Shown here piece after piece: positions 1 to 6,627 of a stretch of DNA of 10,116 bases. Position numbers and translations under genes: made by a program. Source of the stretch: Verrucomicrobiota bacterium. GTDB lineage: Bacteria; Verrucomicrobiota; Verrucomicrobiae; Chthoniobacterales; UBA10450. Within the stretch, counting starts at the first letter, position 1, and every line of letters starts with the position of its first letter. The notes beneath the pieces were generated by a model. That model worked only from the letters and a program-made list of their open reading frames with translations, was not told the DNA's origin and ran no database searches. Location of the stretch: positions 1 to 10,116 of the forward strand of contig VBQB01000284.1 in NCBI GenBank assembly GCA_005887855.1. The letters are read 5' to 3'.

Positions 1-1921
1 ACCAGCCTTTCTTTCCGTCGCGTTGCGCACGGCGGACGCCAAAGACAAGGTGAATCATCGAGTCGATTGCGATGCCTATGCAGACATTGGTGGCCGGCGC
101 CGAGATGACGTCCATCGGTACATGCAGCCAGCCGATGCCGCCGAGCATGCACAGCGGCACGAGCGTCAGACTCACGATCATCGCCACGGCACCGCGAACG
201 GACCGGGCGACGATCCACGCGATCGCGATGAACAAAACGTTCAGCCAGAACAGGCCGGTTACCAAACTGGAAGCGACAAGCGCCGCCAGTCGACCTTGCA
301 GATAGTAAATGCCGCCAACGAGAGGGGTCTTGAATCCGTGCTTGCGCGCGATCGAACGAAGATCGTCGACGACTTCGAGCCGGTGTTTGTCGTGACGGCC
401 TTCGATCATCCGAAGGAGGAACACGCCTTGCGTGCGATCTTCGGTTACAAAACCTTTGGCCACGCGAGCGTATTTCGGCTGCTCCATGATCTCCATCATC
501 TTTTCGTAACTCAGAAAAAAGGAGAACGGCGTTCGATCGCCTTCAGCCAGGAGAGTCGGAAGTGAAATCACGGCCCCCACAGGTTTGTAATTCTCCAGCG
601 CTCCTTGCAGCGTCCACATCTTCCGGTAGGCAGCGTCCGTGTTCAGTTTGCTGCCGTCGGCGGCGGCCACGACCAATGTGAGCGGACTCGAGCCGCCGGT
701 GCGGTCGACGTATTCCAATCCGTCGCGCAGTTCCCGATGGGGCTTGAAATAATCGAGAAGGCTCGGGTCGGTGTTTACTTGCTTCAGCCCAAATCCCAGG
801 CCGGCGCTGAGGAGAATGACGGCCAGCGACAACGGCACAAACGGCTGCGACCAAAATGTGTCGGAAGGTTCTGCCTCCAAGAGCTTGCTTTTGCGCGGCA
901 CAGCCCAGCGCAGGAACGACGGATACATCACGTAAGCGCAGATCAATGCCACGACCGTCCCGAGCACGCCGCCGAATCCCAGTTCGCGCAACGGCTTGGC
1001 TTGCACGATCAACAAACTGCCGAACCCGAGCGACGCGCAAACCATTGACCAAAACGAAGCGGGAAATGTCATGCGCCGGGCGGCTGCCGCGAGATCGGGC
1101 GATTTCTTCCCCATCCGATCGGCGAGTGTCTGCCAGTTGAAAGTCATGTAAACCAAGTGCGACAACGCCACGACAAATACGATCGTGCCGAGGTTCACCG
1201 TGAGGATGCCGATCTTTTTGCCGAACATTGACTGGAGAAGCAACGTCAACAAAACGGCGCTCGTGCAGGTCGCGAGCATTCCCAGAAACACCCGACCGGA
1301 TCGGAACATCACCGCCATTGTCAGCCCAAACAAAATGATTGCGGTAAGGCTGAAGTACCAGAAGTCGTGGGCCAGACTGCGCCGGATCATCTCGACGACA
1401 TAAGGCGGACCGGCGATATGAATTCGAAAATCTTTCTGATCGAGCTCGTGCATGATCCGCTCGAGATGCTTGATCGACTTCTCGGGGTCCTTGCCTTCCA
1501 TGAACACGATGACATTGCTGGATTTGCGGTCCGGAGCGATCAGGAGGCGGCTCCAAAATGGGCTCGCCAACGCGTCTTGGAAATTCTTCGGTCCCGCGGT
1601 CAAACTCTTGACAGCGCTAACCGCATCAATCGTGTTGATCTGTTGAGTGAGTTTTTGGATCCGACCGAGGTAGCGCGGTGATGAAATATTCCGGGACGAC
1701 ACAGTCAGGATAACTTCGGGCCGCGACGGAAAACGCTGCTCGATCTTTTTAGATTGGCGGAACTGCGGATCACTGGTTGAAAAGAAAAAATGCTCATCCA
1801 CCACCGGCTTAAGATCGACAAGCCCCGCCACCAGTACGAACAAAGCGACCGTCAGCGCGAGCATCCACCAGTGCGTTCCGAACCGGACCGCCATCTTCGA
1901 AACTGTAGTGCTAAGTTTCAT
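1..1921 (-). CDS. MMPL/RND-superfamily exporter, C-terminus cut off by the window edge
   Basis: An inner-membrane transporter of the RND superfamily, MMPL / 'predicted exporter' type. Such proteins use the proton gradient to export lipids or other hydrophobic molecules; the substrate here cannot be told. The minus frame is open for 640 residues from the ATG at 1921 to the window edge. Layout: a first membrane helix near residues 18-36, a periplasmic domain (about 40-185), a block of helices (about 187-208, 211-232, 238-260, 288-306, 315-338), a second half starting with a helix near 361-379, a second periplasmic domain (about 382-543), then helices at about 548-573, 579-599 and 606-628. The second half carries GIAIDSMIHL (about 617-624) with Asp620, the usual proton-relay position. 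The matching first-half helix reads VVALSHLVYM and has no acidic residue. An in-frame TAA lies 12 bases upstream of the start. The gene lies 76 bases after the helicase on the same strand, so cotranscription is likely. The last helices are outside the window. Confidence 0.9.
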   Translation of the reverse strand, partial: MKLSTTVSKMAVRFGTHWWMLALTVALFVLVAGLVDLKPVVDEHFFFSTSDPQFRQSKKIEQRFPSRPEVILTVSSRNISSPRYLGRIQKLTQQINTIDAVSAVKSLTAGPKNFQDALASPFWSRLLIAPDRKSSNVIVFMEGKDPEKSIKHLERIMHELDQKDFRIHIAGPPYVVEMIRRSLAHDFWYFSLTAIILFGLTMAVMFRSGRVFLGMLATCTSAVLLTLLLQSMFGKKIGILTVNLGTIVFVVALSHLVYMTFNWQTLADRMGKKSPDLAAAARRMTFPASFWSMVCASLGFGSLLIVQAKPLRELGFGGVLGTVVALICAYVMYPSFLRWAVPRKSKLLEAEPSDTFWSQPFVPLSLAVILLSAGLGFGLKQVNTDPSLLDYFKPHRELRDGLEYVDRTGGSSPLTLVVAAADGSKLNTDAAYRKMWTLQGALENYKPVGAVISLPTLLAEGDRTPFSFFLSYEKMMEIMEQPKYARVAKGFVTEDRTQGVFLLRMIEGRHDKHRLEVVDDLRSIARKHGFKTPLVGGIYYLQGRLAALVASSLVTGLFWLNVLFIAIAWIVARSVRGAVAMIVSLTLVPLCMLGGIGWLHVPMDVISAPATNVCIGIAIDSMIHLVFGVRRAQRDGKKGW

Positions 1922-1930
1922 CGCCAAACG

Positions 1931-1956
1931 CTGGCCGATTACGAAATCGTGGCCAG
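1931..1956 (-). promoter_or_regulatory. Hairpin in the leader of the exporter gene
   Basis: In the 76-base gap between the helicase stop and the exporter start, CTGGCC (1931-1936) pairs with GGCCAG (1951-1956), and GATT (1937-1940) with AATC (1945-1948). This gives a ten-pair stem, a four-base loop and a two-base bulge. It ends 9 bases before the exporter start codon. No U-run follows on the minus-strand transcript, so it is not a standard intrinsic terminator. It could modulate translation initiation or protect a processed mRNA end. The pairing is seen; any function is inferred. Confidence 0.4.
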
Positions 1957-1997
1957 TCGAAAGCCGGGGTCACCTCGTGCACCATTGCCGATTAAAT

Positions 1998-3980
1998 CTA
2001 GATAATTTCGACCGGACATTTCGGCAATGCCGCCAGAAAGCCCCGCCCGTAGGGCTTGGTCACGATTCGATTGTCTAAAATGACGATGATGCCACGGTCG
2101 CTTTTTGTCCGAATCAGCCGGCCGACTCCTTGTCGAAGTTTTAAGATCGCCTCGGGCAACGAATATTCGGTGAACGGATCGCCACCGCGCTCTTCCACAA
2201 GCTCGAGTTTCGCTTCGATGAGGGGATAATCCGGCACGGCGAAAGGCAGGCGTGTGATGATCACGTTGGAAAGCGCCTCGCCTGGAACATCGACACCGCC
2301 CCAAAAGCTGTCCGTGCCGAATAAAACGCTGCGCGGCGTTGTTTTGAATTGTTCGAGCAATTTGCTGCGCGGCGCGCCCCCGCCTTGCACCAGAAGATTC
2401 ATCTCCTTTTCCACAAAAAATTTCTGCATCTGCCCTGCCACCTGCTGCATGTCGCGGTAGCTCGTAAAAAGGACAAAAGCGCAGCCGTCAGTTTTTTGGA
2501 CGAAGTGTGCGATCCAGCGCTCTAGTTCTTTCTGATATCCTGCGTCGCGCGGATCGGGCATTTTTCGCACAATGAAGATTTTCATTTGCGTGCGAAAATC
2601 GAACGGACTCCCGAGCAGCAACGGTTCGATTTCATCTGCGCCGATGCGCTGGCGAAAATAGGCGAGATCCGGACGGCCGACTGAGAGCGTTGCGCTCGTC
2701 ATGACGCACGAGCAATCTTCGCGAAAAATCATCCGGCGCAGTACCGGCGCGATGTCGATGGGTGCCGCGTTCAGCGAGAGAAACTGCGCGGTCTTGCCCG
2801 TCCGTTCGACCCAATAAACGTGTTCGCGAGCGCTTTGTTCCAGAAAAATGGCAATGCCGTCACGCGCATCGCGAATGCGCCGGCCGAGTTCCTGCAATTC
2901 GGCCTTCAGAAATTCATCATCGGCGCGTCTGGCGACTTCGGCGATACGTGCCTGTAATCCGGTCAAATGCCCGGTGATCGTGTCGGGAACAAACTCCGGC
3001 GCGCGGACACGAAATTCGCGGCCCTTTCGGAAATCGCAGGATGATTCGATTGCCGCGAAAAACCTGTCCAATTCGTCGACGAGGTCGGCCGCTAATCTCA
3101 CCCCGGCCGCTTCTCGCGTGACCGTGAACAGGCCCTTTCGTGTGCGTGCATTGTAGAGCCGTTGGATTGTGGATCTTAGTCCGTATTGTGAGATGCCAAT
3201 GCCGATCTGACGCGAGGCGACCTGCTCGACCGTGTGCGCTTCGTCGAAAATGATGAAGTCGTTCGGAAAAAGATAACCGCTTTCGCGTTCTTCCTGTGCG
3301 TCCGGACTTCCCAAAAGCATAAAGAGCAGCGTGTGGTTAATCACGATCACATCCGACGAGAGAAGCAGCTTACGCGCTTGCTGATAGAAACAGTTCGATT
3401 GCTGTCCGCAGCTTTTTCCTGTGCAGATATGCGGCTCACTGCAAACTTGAGTCCAAACTTTCGGATCAGGCTCGATCGACAAATCACTAAGCGAGCCATC
3501 GCGAGTCGTACCCGCCCACTCCGCCAGTCTCGTCAGCTCATTTTGTTCCGGGCCGGTGAAAAGCTCGTTTTGCTGTTGAAGGGCGCGTTCCAACCTCCGA
3601 GGACAAAGATAATTTTGCCGTCCTTTCATGAGGGCAGCGTCGAACTCTTCGGGCAAAATCTTCTTTAAGATGGGGATATCTTTGTAAAGAAGCTGTTCCT
3701 GAAGATTGATCGTGTGGGTCGAGACGATCGCCTTTTTGTGCTGCTCGAGCGCAAACAGAATTGCCGGAGCGAGATAGGCAAGCGATTTACCCACGCCGGT
3801 CCCCGCTTCAACGACAAGATGTCGCTCTTCTTCCAGGGCCGTTGCCACGGCCACCGCCATTTCCTGCTGTTGCGGACGAAATTCGAAATTCTTTGCCTTT
3901 GAGAGGCGCCCATTCTCGGAAAATATTGTGCGAATTCGTTCGACAAATTCGGTGCCCAGAGAATCTTTCAACGCGATCAT
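1998..3980 (-). CDS. dinG: DinG/XPD-family iron-sulfur ATP-dependent DNA helicase
   Basis: A superfamily 2 helicase of the XPD/DinG/YoaA group, 5'-to-3' enzymes that unwind R-loops, forks and damaged DNA in the cytoplasm. With the ATG at 3980 it has 660 residues, close to YoaA and somewhat shorter than E. coli DinG. Motifs in order: Walker A EAGTGVGKS (58-66); motif Ia near STHTINLQEQ (88-97); an iron-sulfur domain with Cys126 (in NYLCPRR) and a C-x4-C-x5-C run at Cys186, Cys191 and Cys197; DEAH (246-249); TSATLSVG (428-435); LFGTDSFWGGVDVPG (553-567); and the arginine motif QGVGRLIR (617-624). Cys180 is an extra nearby cysteine. The frame stays open upstream to an ATG at 4181, but that would cover 177 bases of the permease gene in antisense, and the added residues show no family motif, so I prefer 3980. 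No strong ribosome site precedes it. It is likely cotranscribed with the exporter downstream. DinG versus YoaA cannot be settled here. Confidence 0.9.
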   Translation of the reverse strand: MIALKDSLGTEFVERIRTIFSENGRLSKAKNFEFRPQQQEMAVAVATALEEERHLVVEAGTGVGKSLAYLAPAILFALEQHKKAIVSTHTINLQEQLLYKDIPILKKILPEEFDAALMKGRQNYLCPRRLERALQQQNELFTGPEQNELTRLAEWAGTTRDGSLSDLSIEPDPKVWTQVCSEPHICTGKSCGQQSNCFYQQARKLLLSSDVIVINHTLLFMLLGSPDAQEERESGYLFPNDFIIFDEAHTVEQVASRQIGIGISQYGLRSTIQRLYNARTRKGLFTVTREAAGVRLAADLVDELDRFFAAIESSCDFRKGREFRVRAPEFVPDTITGHLTGLQARIAEVARRADDEFLKAELQELGRRIRDARDGIAIFLEQSAREHVYWVERTGKTAQFLSLNAAPIDIAPVLRRMIFREDCSCVMTSATLSVGRPDLAYFRQRIGADEIEPLLLGSPFDFRTQMKIFIVRKMPDPRDAGYQKELERWIAHFVQKTDGCAFVLFTSYRDMQQVAGQMQKFFVEKEMNLLVQGGGAPRSKLLEQFKTTPRSVLFGTDSFWGGVDVPGEALSNVIITRLPFAVPDYPLIEAKLELVEERGGDPFTEYSLPEAILKLRQGVGRLIRTKSDRGIIVILDNRIVTKPYGRGFLAALPKCPVEII

Positions 3981-4004
3981 CGAAATTTTGATCCAATTTA
4001 GTTC
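3981..4004. other. 24-base divergent intergenic gap
   Basis: This gap separates the preferred helicase start (minus strand, 3980) from the permease GTG start (plus strand, 4005). It is AT-rich but too short to hold two complete promoters and ribosome sites, and I see no clear -10/-35 pair or Shine-Dalgarno sequence in it. Any promoter for either gene would therefore lie partly inside the other gene's coding sequence. Confidence 0.55.
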
Positions 4005-4871
4005 GTGAAGCTCCTCGATCGCTACGTGGTTCGCAATTTCTTGCAGGTCTATCTTTACTGCATCGCGGGCTTTATCTCGATCTGGCTCATTTTCGATGTG
4101 AGCGACAATATTTCGACATTTATCGACGAGCACATTGGTCTCTTGCTCGCCGTCCGGTATTACGCCACGCAGGTCCCACAAGTGTTTATCATTCTGCTGC
4201 CGGTGTCGCTTCTGCTCGCGCTCCTTTTTACGCTGGGGCGAATGTCGCGTGCGAATGAAATCGTGTCCATGCTAACCGCGGGCGTAAGTCTTCCGCGCGT
4301 TCTCCTGCCATTAATTGGCATGGGTCTGCTCACCGTGGCGGCAAGCATGGTGCTAAATTATTCGCTTGCGCCGCACGCGGAACTAGCGCGAAAAACGCTT
4401 CTCGAACAAGCGCGTGCGCGGCCGGCGGCCCTGATTGAAGGACAGATCTTTCGCAATCGAACCGATTCCCGAACCTGGTTCGTTCAGAATTTTCGGCACG
4501 GCGGCACCACCTTCAACAACGTCCAGGTGCTCCAGCAGGACCCAAACGACAATATCGTTACAAATTATCTGGCGGCCCGCGCTTTTTATCGGCCGGAAAC
4601 GAAAACCTGGGATCTTCAGAACGTAAAAGTCGTCCATTACGATCGCTCCGGTAATATCATCAACGAACAGATTTATCCTTCGCTCAAGGTTGAGCACTGG
4701 AGCGAGACCCCTTTTCGGCTAGGCAGCGCAAACGAACGGGCGGAGTTCCTACTCATTTTCAGTATCGTCTCGCCCTGCCGTGGACGTGTTTGGTTGTTGT
4801 TTGTATCGCGGCCCCGCTTGGAGTCGGGTACTCACGGCGCGGTATTTTATCAAGTGTCGCCGCTTCGGTGA
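4005..4871 (+). CDS. LptF/LptG-family LPS-export permease, N-terminal part, frameshifted
   Basis: Members of the YjgP/YjgQ (LptF/LptG) family are the membrane subunits of the LptB2FG ABC transporter, which lifts lipopolysaccharide from the inner membrane into the periplasmic LptC/LptA bridge. The GTG start gives MKLLDRYVVRNFL, a typical family N-terminus. Helices lie near residues 12-31, 55-77 and 97-118. The conserved cytoplasmic stretch SRANEIVSMLTAGVSLPRVL is at 81-100, followed by the periplasmic beta-jellyroll (about 135-235). Homology stops near residue 248 (base 4748). The remaining 40 residues of this frame, ending VFYQVSPLR, look like out-of-frame sequence and lack the last three helices. 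Those helices are encoded in another frame from about 4751 to 5071. This frame alone (288 residues) is short for a family that is usually about 360 or longer. I cannot decide between LptF and LptG. No Shine-Dalgarno sequence is visible. It leads the plus-strand gene run. Confidence 0.85.
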   Translation: MKLLDRYVVRNFLQVYLYCIAGFISIWLIFDVSDNISTFIDEHIGLLLAVRYYATQVPQVFIILLPVSLLLALLFTLGRMSRANEIVSMLTAGVSLPRVLLPLIGMGLLTVAASMVLNYSLAPHAELARKTLLEQARARPAALIEGQIFRNRTDSRTWFVQNFRHGGTTFNNVQVLQQDPNDNIVTNYLAARAFYRPETKTWDLQNVKVVHYDRSGNIINEQIYPSLKVEHWSETPFRLGSANERAEFLLIFSIVSPCRGRVWLLFVSRPRLESGTHGAVFYQVSPLR

Positions 4872-5071
4872 TTCTCGTTTTCTCCATGAATTTTCTCACT
4901 CATCTTTTCCTCGCGCTCGGCGAGGGCGATCGTATCTCTCCCTGGGTGGCGGCGTGGACGCCCAATCTTCTTTTTGCCGCGATCGGCCTCTATTTGCTCT
5001 ACCTCCGGGCTTCCAACCGCGAAGCGCCCGGCTTTCATCTTTTCACCGCGCGACGTATAGTTGCGCGATGA
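4751..5071 (+). pseudogene. C-terminal membrane domain of the same LptF/LptG permease, in a different frame
   Basis: This is the missing C-terminal half of the permease that starts at 4005. It is readable from about THFQYRLALPWTC (4751 on), and there is no ATG at its beginning; the first possible internal start is the TTG at 4790. It encodes three helices: ALPWTCLVVVCIAAPLGVG, then a hydrophobic stretch from ILSSVAASV to FLALG, then TPNLLFAAIGLYLLYLRA. The sequence APLGVGYSRRGIL is typical of this family just after the fourth helix. Joined to the first part it gives about 355 residues. In family members I recall, an amphipathic 'LSxxELxxYL'-like segment lies between the jellyroll and the fourth helix; it is not visible here, so some bases are probably lost as well as the frame. 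Its TGA stop overlaps the ATG of the next gene as ATGA. That intact coupling suggests that the gene was functional until recently or that the break is an assembly error. Confidence 0.8.
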
Positions 5072-5577
5072 ATCCGCTCCCAAATGAATGGGCAATCAAG
5101 CACCGCGCGGACGCCTGTGCCGTTACGCGTCGGCCCTTTGCCGCCGGGGAATCTTTCTACACGCTTCTCTTCCATGATGCTGATGGTTATCGCCGTGAAG
5201 ATCTGAGCAAAGAGGCATGGCGTAACCGGAACGAGAATATTCAGCCATTTTCATTTTGGAAATCACGCTACGAACCTCTGCCACCGCCATCGCCCGAACC
5301 CCTGGCGAAAGAGAATGCCGAACAACTTTTTCGACGCCTGATTGCAACGGAGAACCCGCCGGCGAACGCGTGCTACGTCCTCGCCGCCATGCTTGAGCGC
5401 AAGCGCATTCTGAAACAAATTCGAAGTGAAGAGGCTGCGGACGGGCGCGTTTTGATCTACGAACAGGACGCGACCGGCGACGTTTTTATCGTGCCCGATC
5501 CGCAATTGCGGCTCGATGAGTTGGAAAATGTGCAGAACGAAGTCGCGGACCTGCTCCAGACCGCGGCACATCGTTGA
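5068..5577 (+). CDS. Conserved-looking protein of unknown function (169 residues)
   Basis: I do not recognise a named family. The ATG at 5068 overlaps the permease stop as ATGA, which fixes the start and suggests translational coupling. The protein has no signal peptide or membrane helix and is probably cytoplasmic. Visible parts: an N-terminal section with CAVTRRPFAAGESFYTLLF (17-35) and GYRREDLSKEAW (40-51); a short FWKSRYEP turn (63-70); a proline-rich linker LPPPSPEPL (71-79); and a charged helical C-terminal half including MLERKRILKQIR (108-119) and VPDPQLRLDELENVQNEV (142-159). The patterned N-terminus with a single Cys, then GESF and RxDLS, resembles uncharacterised proteins I recall from Verrucomicrobiota and Planctomycetota, but this is memory and unverified. 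It lies between an LPS-export gene and a tRNA-modification gene, which does not fix a role. An upstream extension of the same frame to 4780 only reads through permease sequence. Confidence 0.8.
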   Translation: MNPLPNEWAIKHRADACAVTRRPFAAGESFYTLLFHDADGYRREDLSKEAWRNRNENIQPFSFWKSRYEPLPPPSPEPLAKENAEQLFRRLIATENPPANACYVLAAMLERKRILKQIRSEEAADGRVLIYEQDATGDVFIVPDPQLRLDELENVQNEVADLLQTAAHR

Positions 5578-5586
5578 AAGATCGAC

Positions 5587-6618
5587 ATGTTTCTTCCCTG
5601 GTTTTTCGAACACTTTCCTCTTTACCTCGCGCCGATGGCCGGGATATCGGACAAAATTTTCCGACAGCTCTGCAAAGAATATGGCGCCGACGTTCTCACG
5701 ACCGAATTCGTTTCTGCCGAAGGAATTTTCTGCCGCAATGCGCGTACCCGTGAATACCTCGATTTTGATGAGATCGAACGGCCAATCGGTGTGCAACTCT
5801 TCGGTGCCGATGACAAGCACATGGCGGAAGCGGCGTGCCAGGTCGTTGATTGGGCGCGTCCAGATTTCATTGATCTAAATTTCGGTTGTCCCGTCAACAA
5901 AGTGGTTGCCAGAAATGGCGGCTCCGCGTTGTTGAAAGATTGTCCGACTTTGGCCAGGGTTGCGACCGCGGTAGTTCGGGCGGTCGCGCCGGTGCCGGTG
6001 ACGGCCAAGATTCGCATTGGCTGGGATGCCGATTCGATCAACGCCGCGCGTGTAGCACGCCTGCTCGTTGATGCAGGAATCGCGGCGATAACTGTGCACG
6101 GTCGCACGCGCGCGCAAGGTTATGCTGGTGCCGCGGATTGGGATATCATCGGCGAAGTTGCCGCTGCTGTTCCGATTCCGGTTATCGGCAACGGCGACCT
6201 ATCCAGTGCCGCCGACGTTGCGAAACGACGCCGTGAAACCGGAGTCGCGGGCGCGATGATTGGTCGCGCGGCCATGAGCGCCCCATGGATTTTCAATCAG
6301 ATCAAAGAGTATCTCGCCAGCGGACAGATTGTGGATGCACCCAGCTTATCGGGAAAGTGGAACCTGATTCTGCGCCATTGCCAGCTCGCGGTTCACGAAT
6401 GGGGCGCGGAGGAACCCGCGATTCGATCGATGCGCGCGCGCCTGATGGCTTACTCGCGGACCATGTCCAATGCGAAACGGTTGCGTGAGAAATTTTCACA
6501 CGTGTCAACGCTCGCCGAAGTTGAGGAGATCGCGGAAGAAAATATTTTGAATCAAGAAAGTACGAATACGGAGCAGGAAAAAGTTGAAAGTCCGGTTCCC
6601 GCGTTCCTGCTTTCCTAA
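5587..6618 (+). CDS. dus: tRNA-dihydrouridine synthase (Dus family, DusB-like)
   Basis: A flavoenzyme that uses FMN and NADPH to reduce specific uridines in tRNA to dihydrouridine. It has 343 residues, normal for bacterial Dus. The TIM-barrel motifs are all present: YLAPMAGISD (13-22); TTEFVSAEG (38-46); GVQLFG (68-73); DLNFGCPVNKVV (96-107) with the catalytic Cys101; GGSALLKD (111-118); TAKIRIGW (139-146) with Lys141; TVHGRTRAQGY (169-179); PVIGNGDL (198-205); and GAMIGRAAMSAPWIF (222-236). A helical tRNA-binding domain follows. The last 30 or so residues, rich in Glu, Asn, Thr and Ser, look like a loose tail. The CPxNK-plus-GSALL pattern is closest to DusB, but the subtype is not certain. 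The start lies 9 bases after the previous stop, with only a weak purine run (GAAAG) ahead of it. The next gene begins 9 bases after its stop. This is an operon-like arrangement. Confidence 0.95.
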   Translation: MFLPWFFEHFPLYLAPMAGISDKIFRQLCKEYGADVLTTEFVSAEGIFCRNARTREYLDFDEIERPIGVQLFGADDKHMAEAACQVVDWARPDFIDLNFGCPVNKVVARNGGSALLKDCPTLARVATAVVRAVAPVPVTAKIRIGWDADSINAARVARLLVDAGIAAITVHGRTRAQGYAGAADWDIIGEVAAAVPIPVIGNGDLSSAADVAKRRRETGVAGAMIGRAAMSAPWIFNQIKEYLASGQIVDAPSLSGKWNLILRHCQLAVHEWGAEEPAIRSMRARLMAYSRTMSNAKRLREKFSHVSTLAEVEEIAEENILNQESTNTEQEKVESPVPAFLLS

Positions 6619-6627
6619 TTCTCTTCG

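Noticed and set aside
543..1556. 337-codon minus-strand open frame overlapping the exporter gene
   Set aside because: It is the shifted frame of the exporter. Its translation is rich in Arg, His, Pro and Gly without any membrane or domain pattern, whereas the neighbouring frame gives clear MMPL helices.
2577..2600. Seven-base inverted repeat GATTTTC ... GAAAATC in the helicase gene
   Set aside because: It is short, AT-rich, has a ten-base loop and lies inside coding sequence. It is expected by chance.
3981..4181. Helicase start at 4181
   Set aside because: It would overlap the conserved N-terminus of the permease in antisense and adds no helicase motif. The start at 3980 gives the usual spacing to Walker A.
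4780..5067. Longer start for the 169-residue protein (open frame from 4780)
   Set aside because: The added residues are out-of-frame permease sequence. The ATG at 5068 overlaps the permease stop and begins the patterned part of the protein.
5263..5820. Minus-strand open frame across the unknown protein and dus
   Set aside because: It spans two well-supported plus-strand genes and shows no domain; it is a shadow frame.
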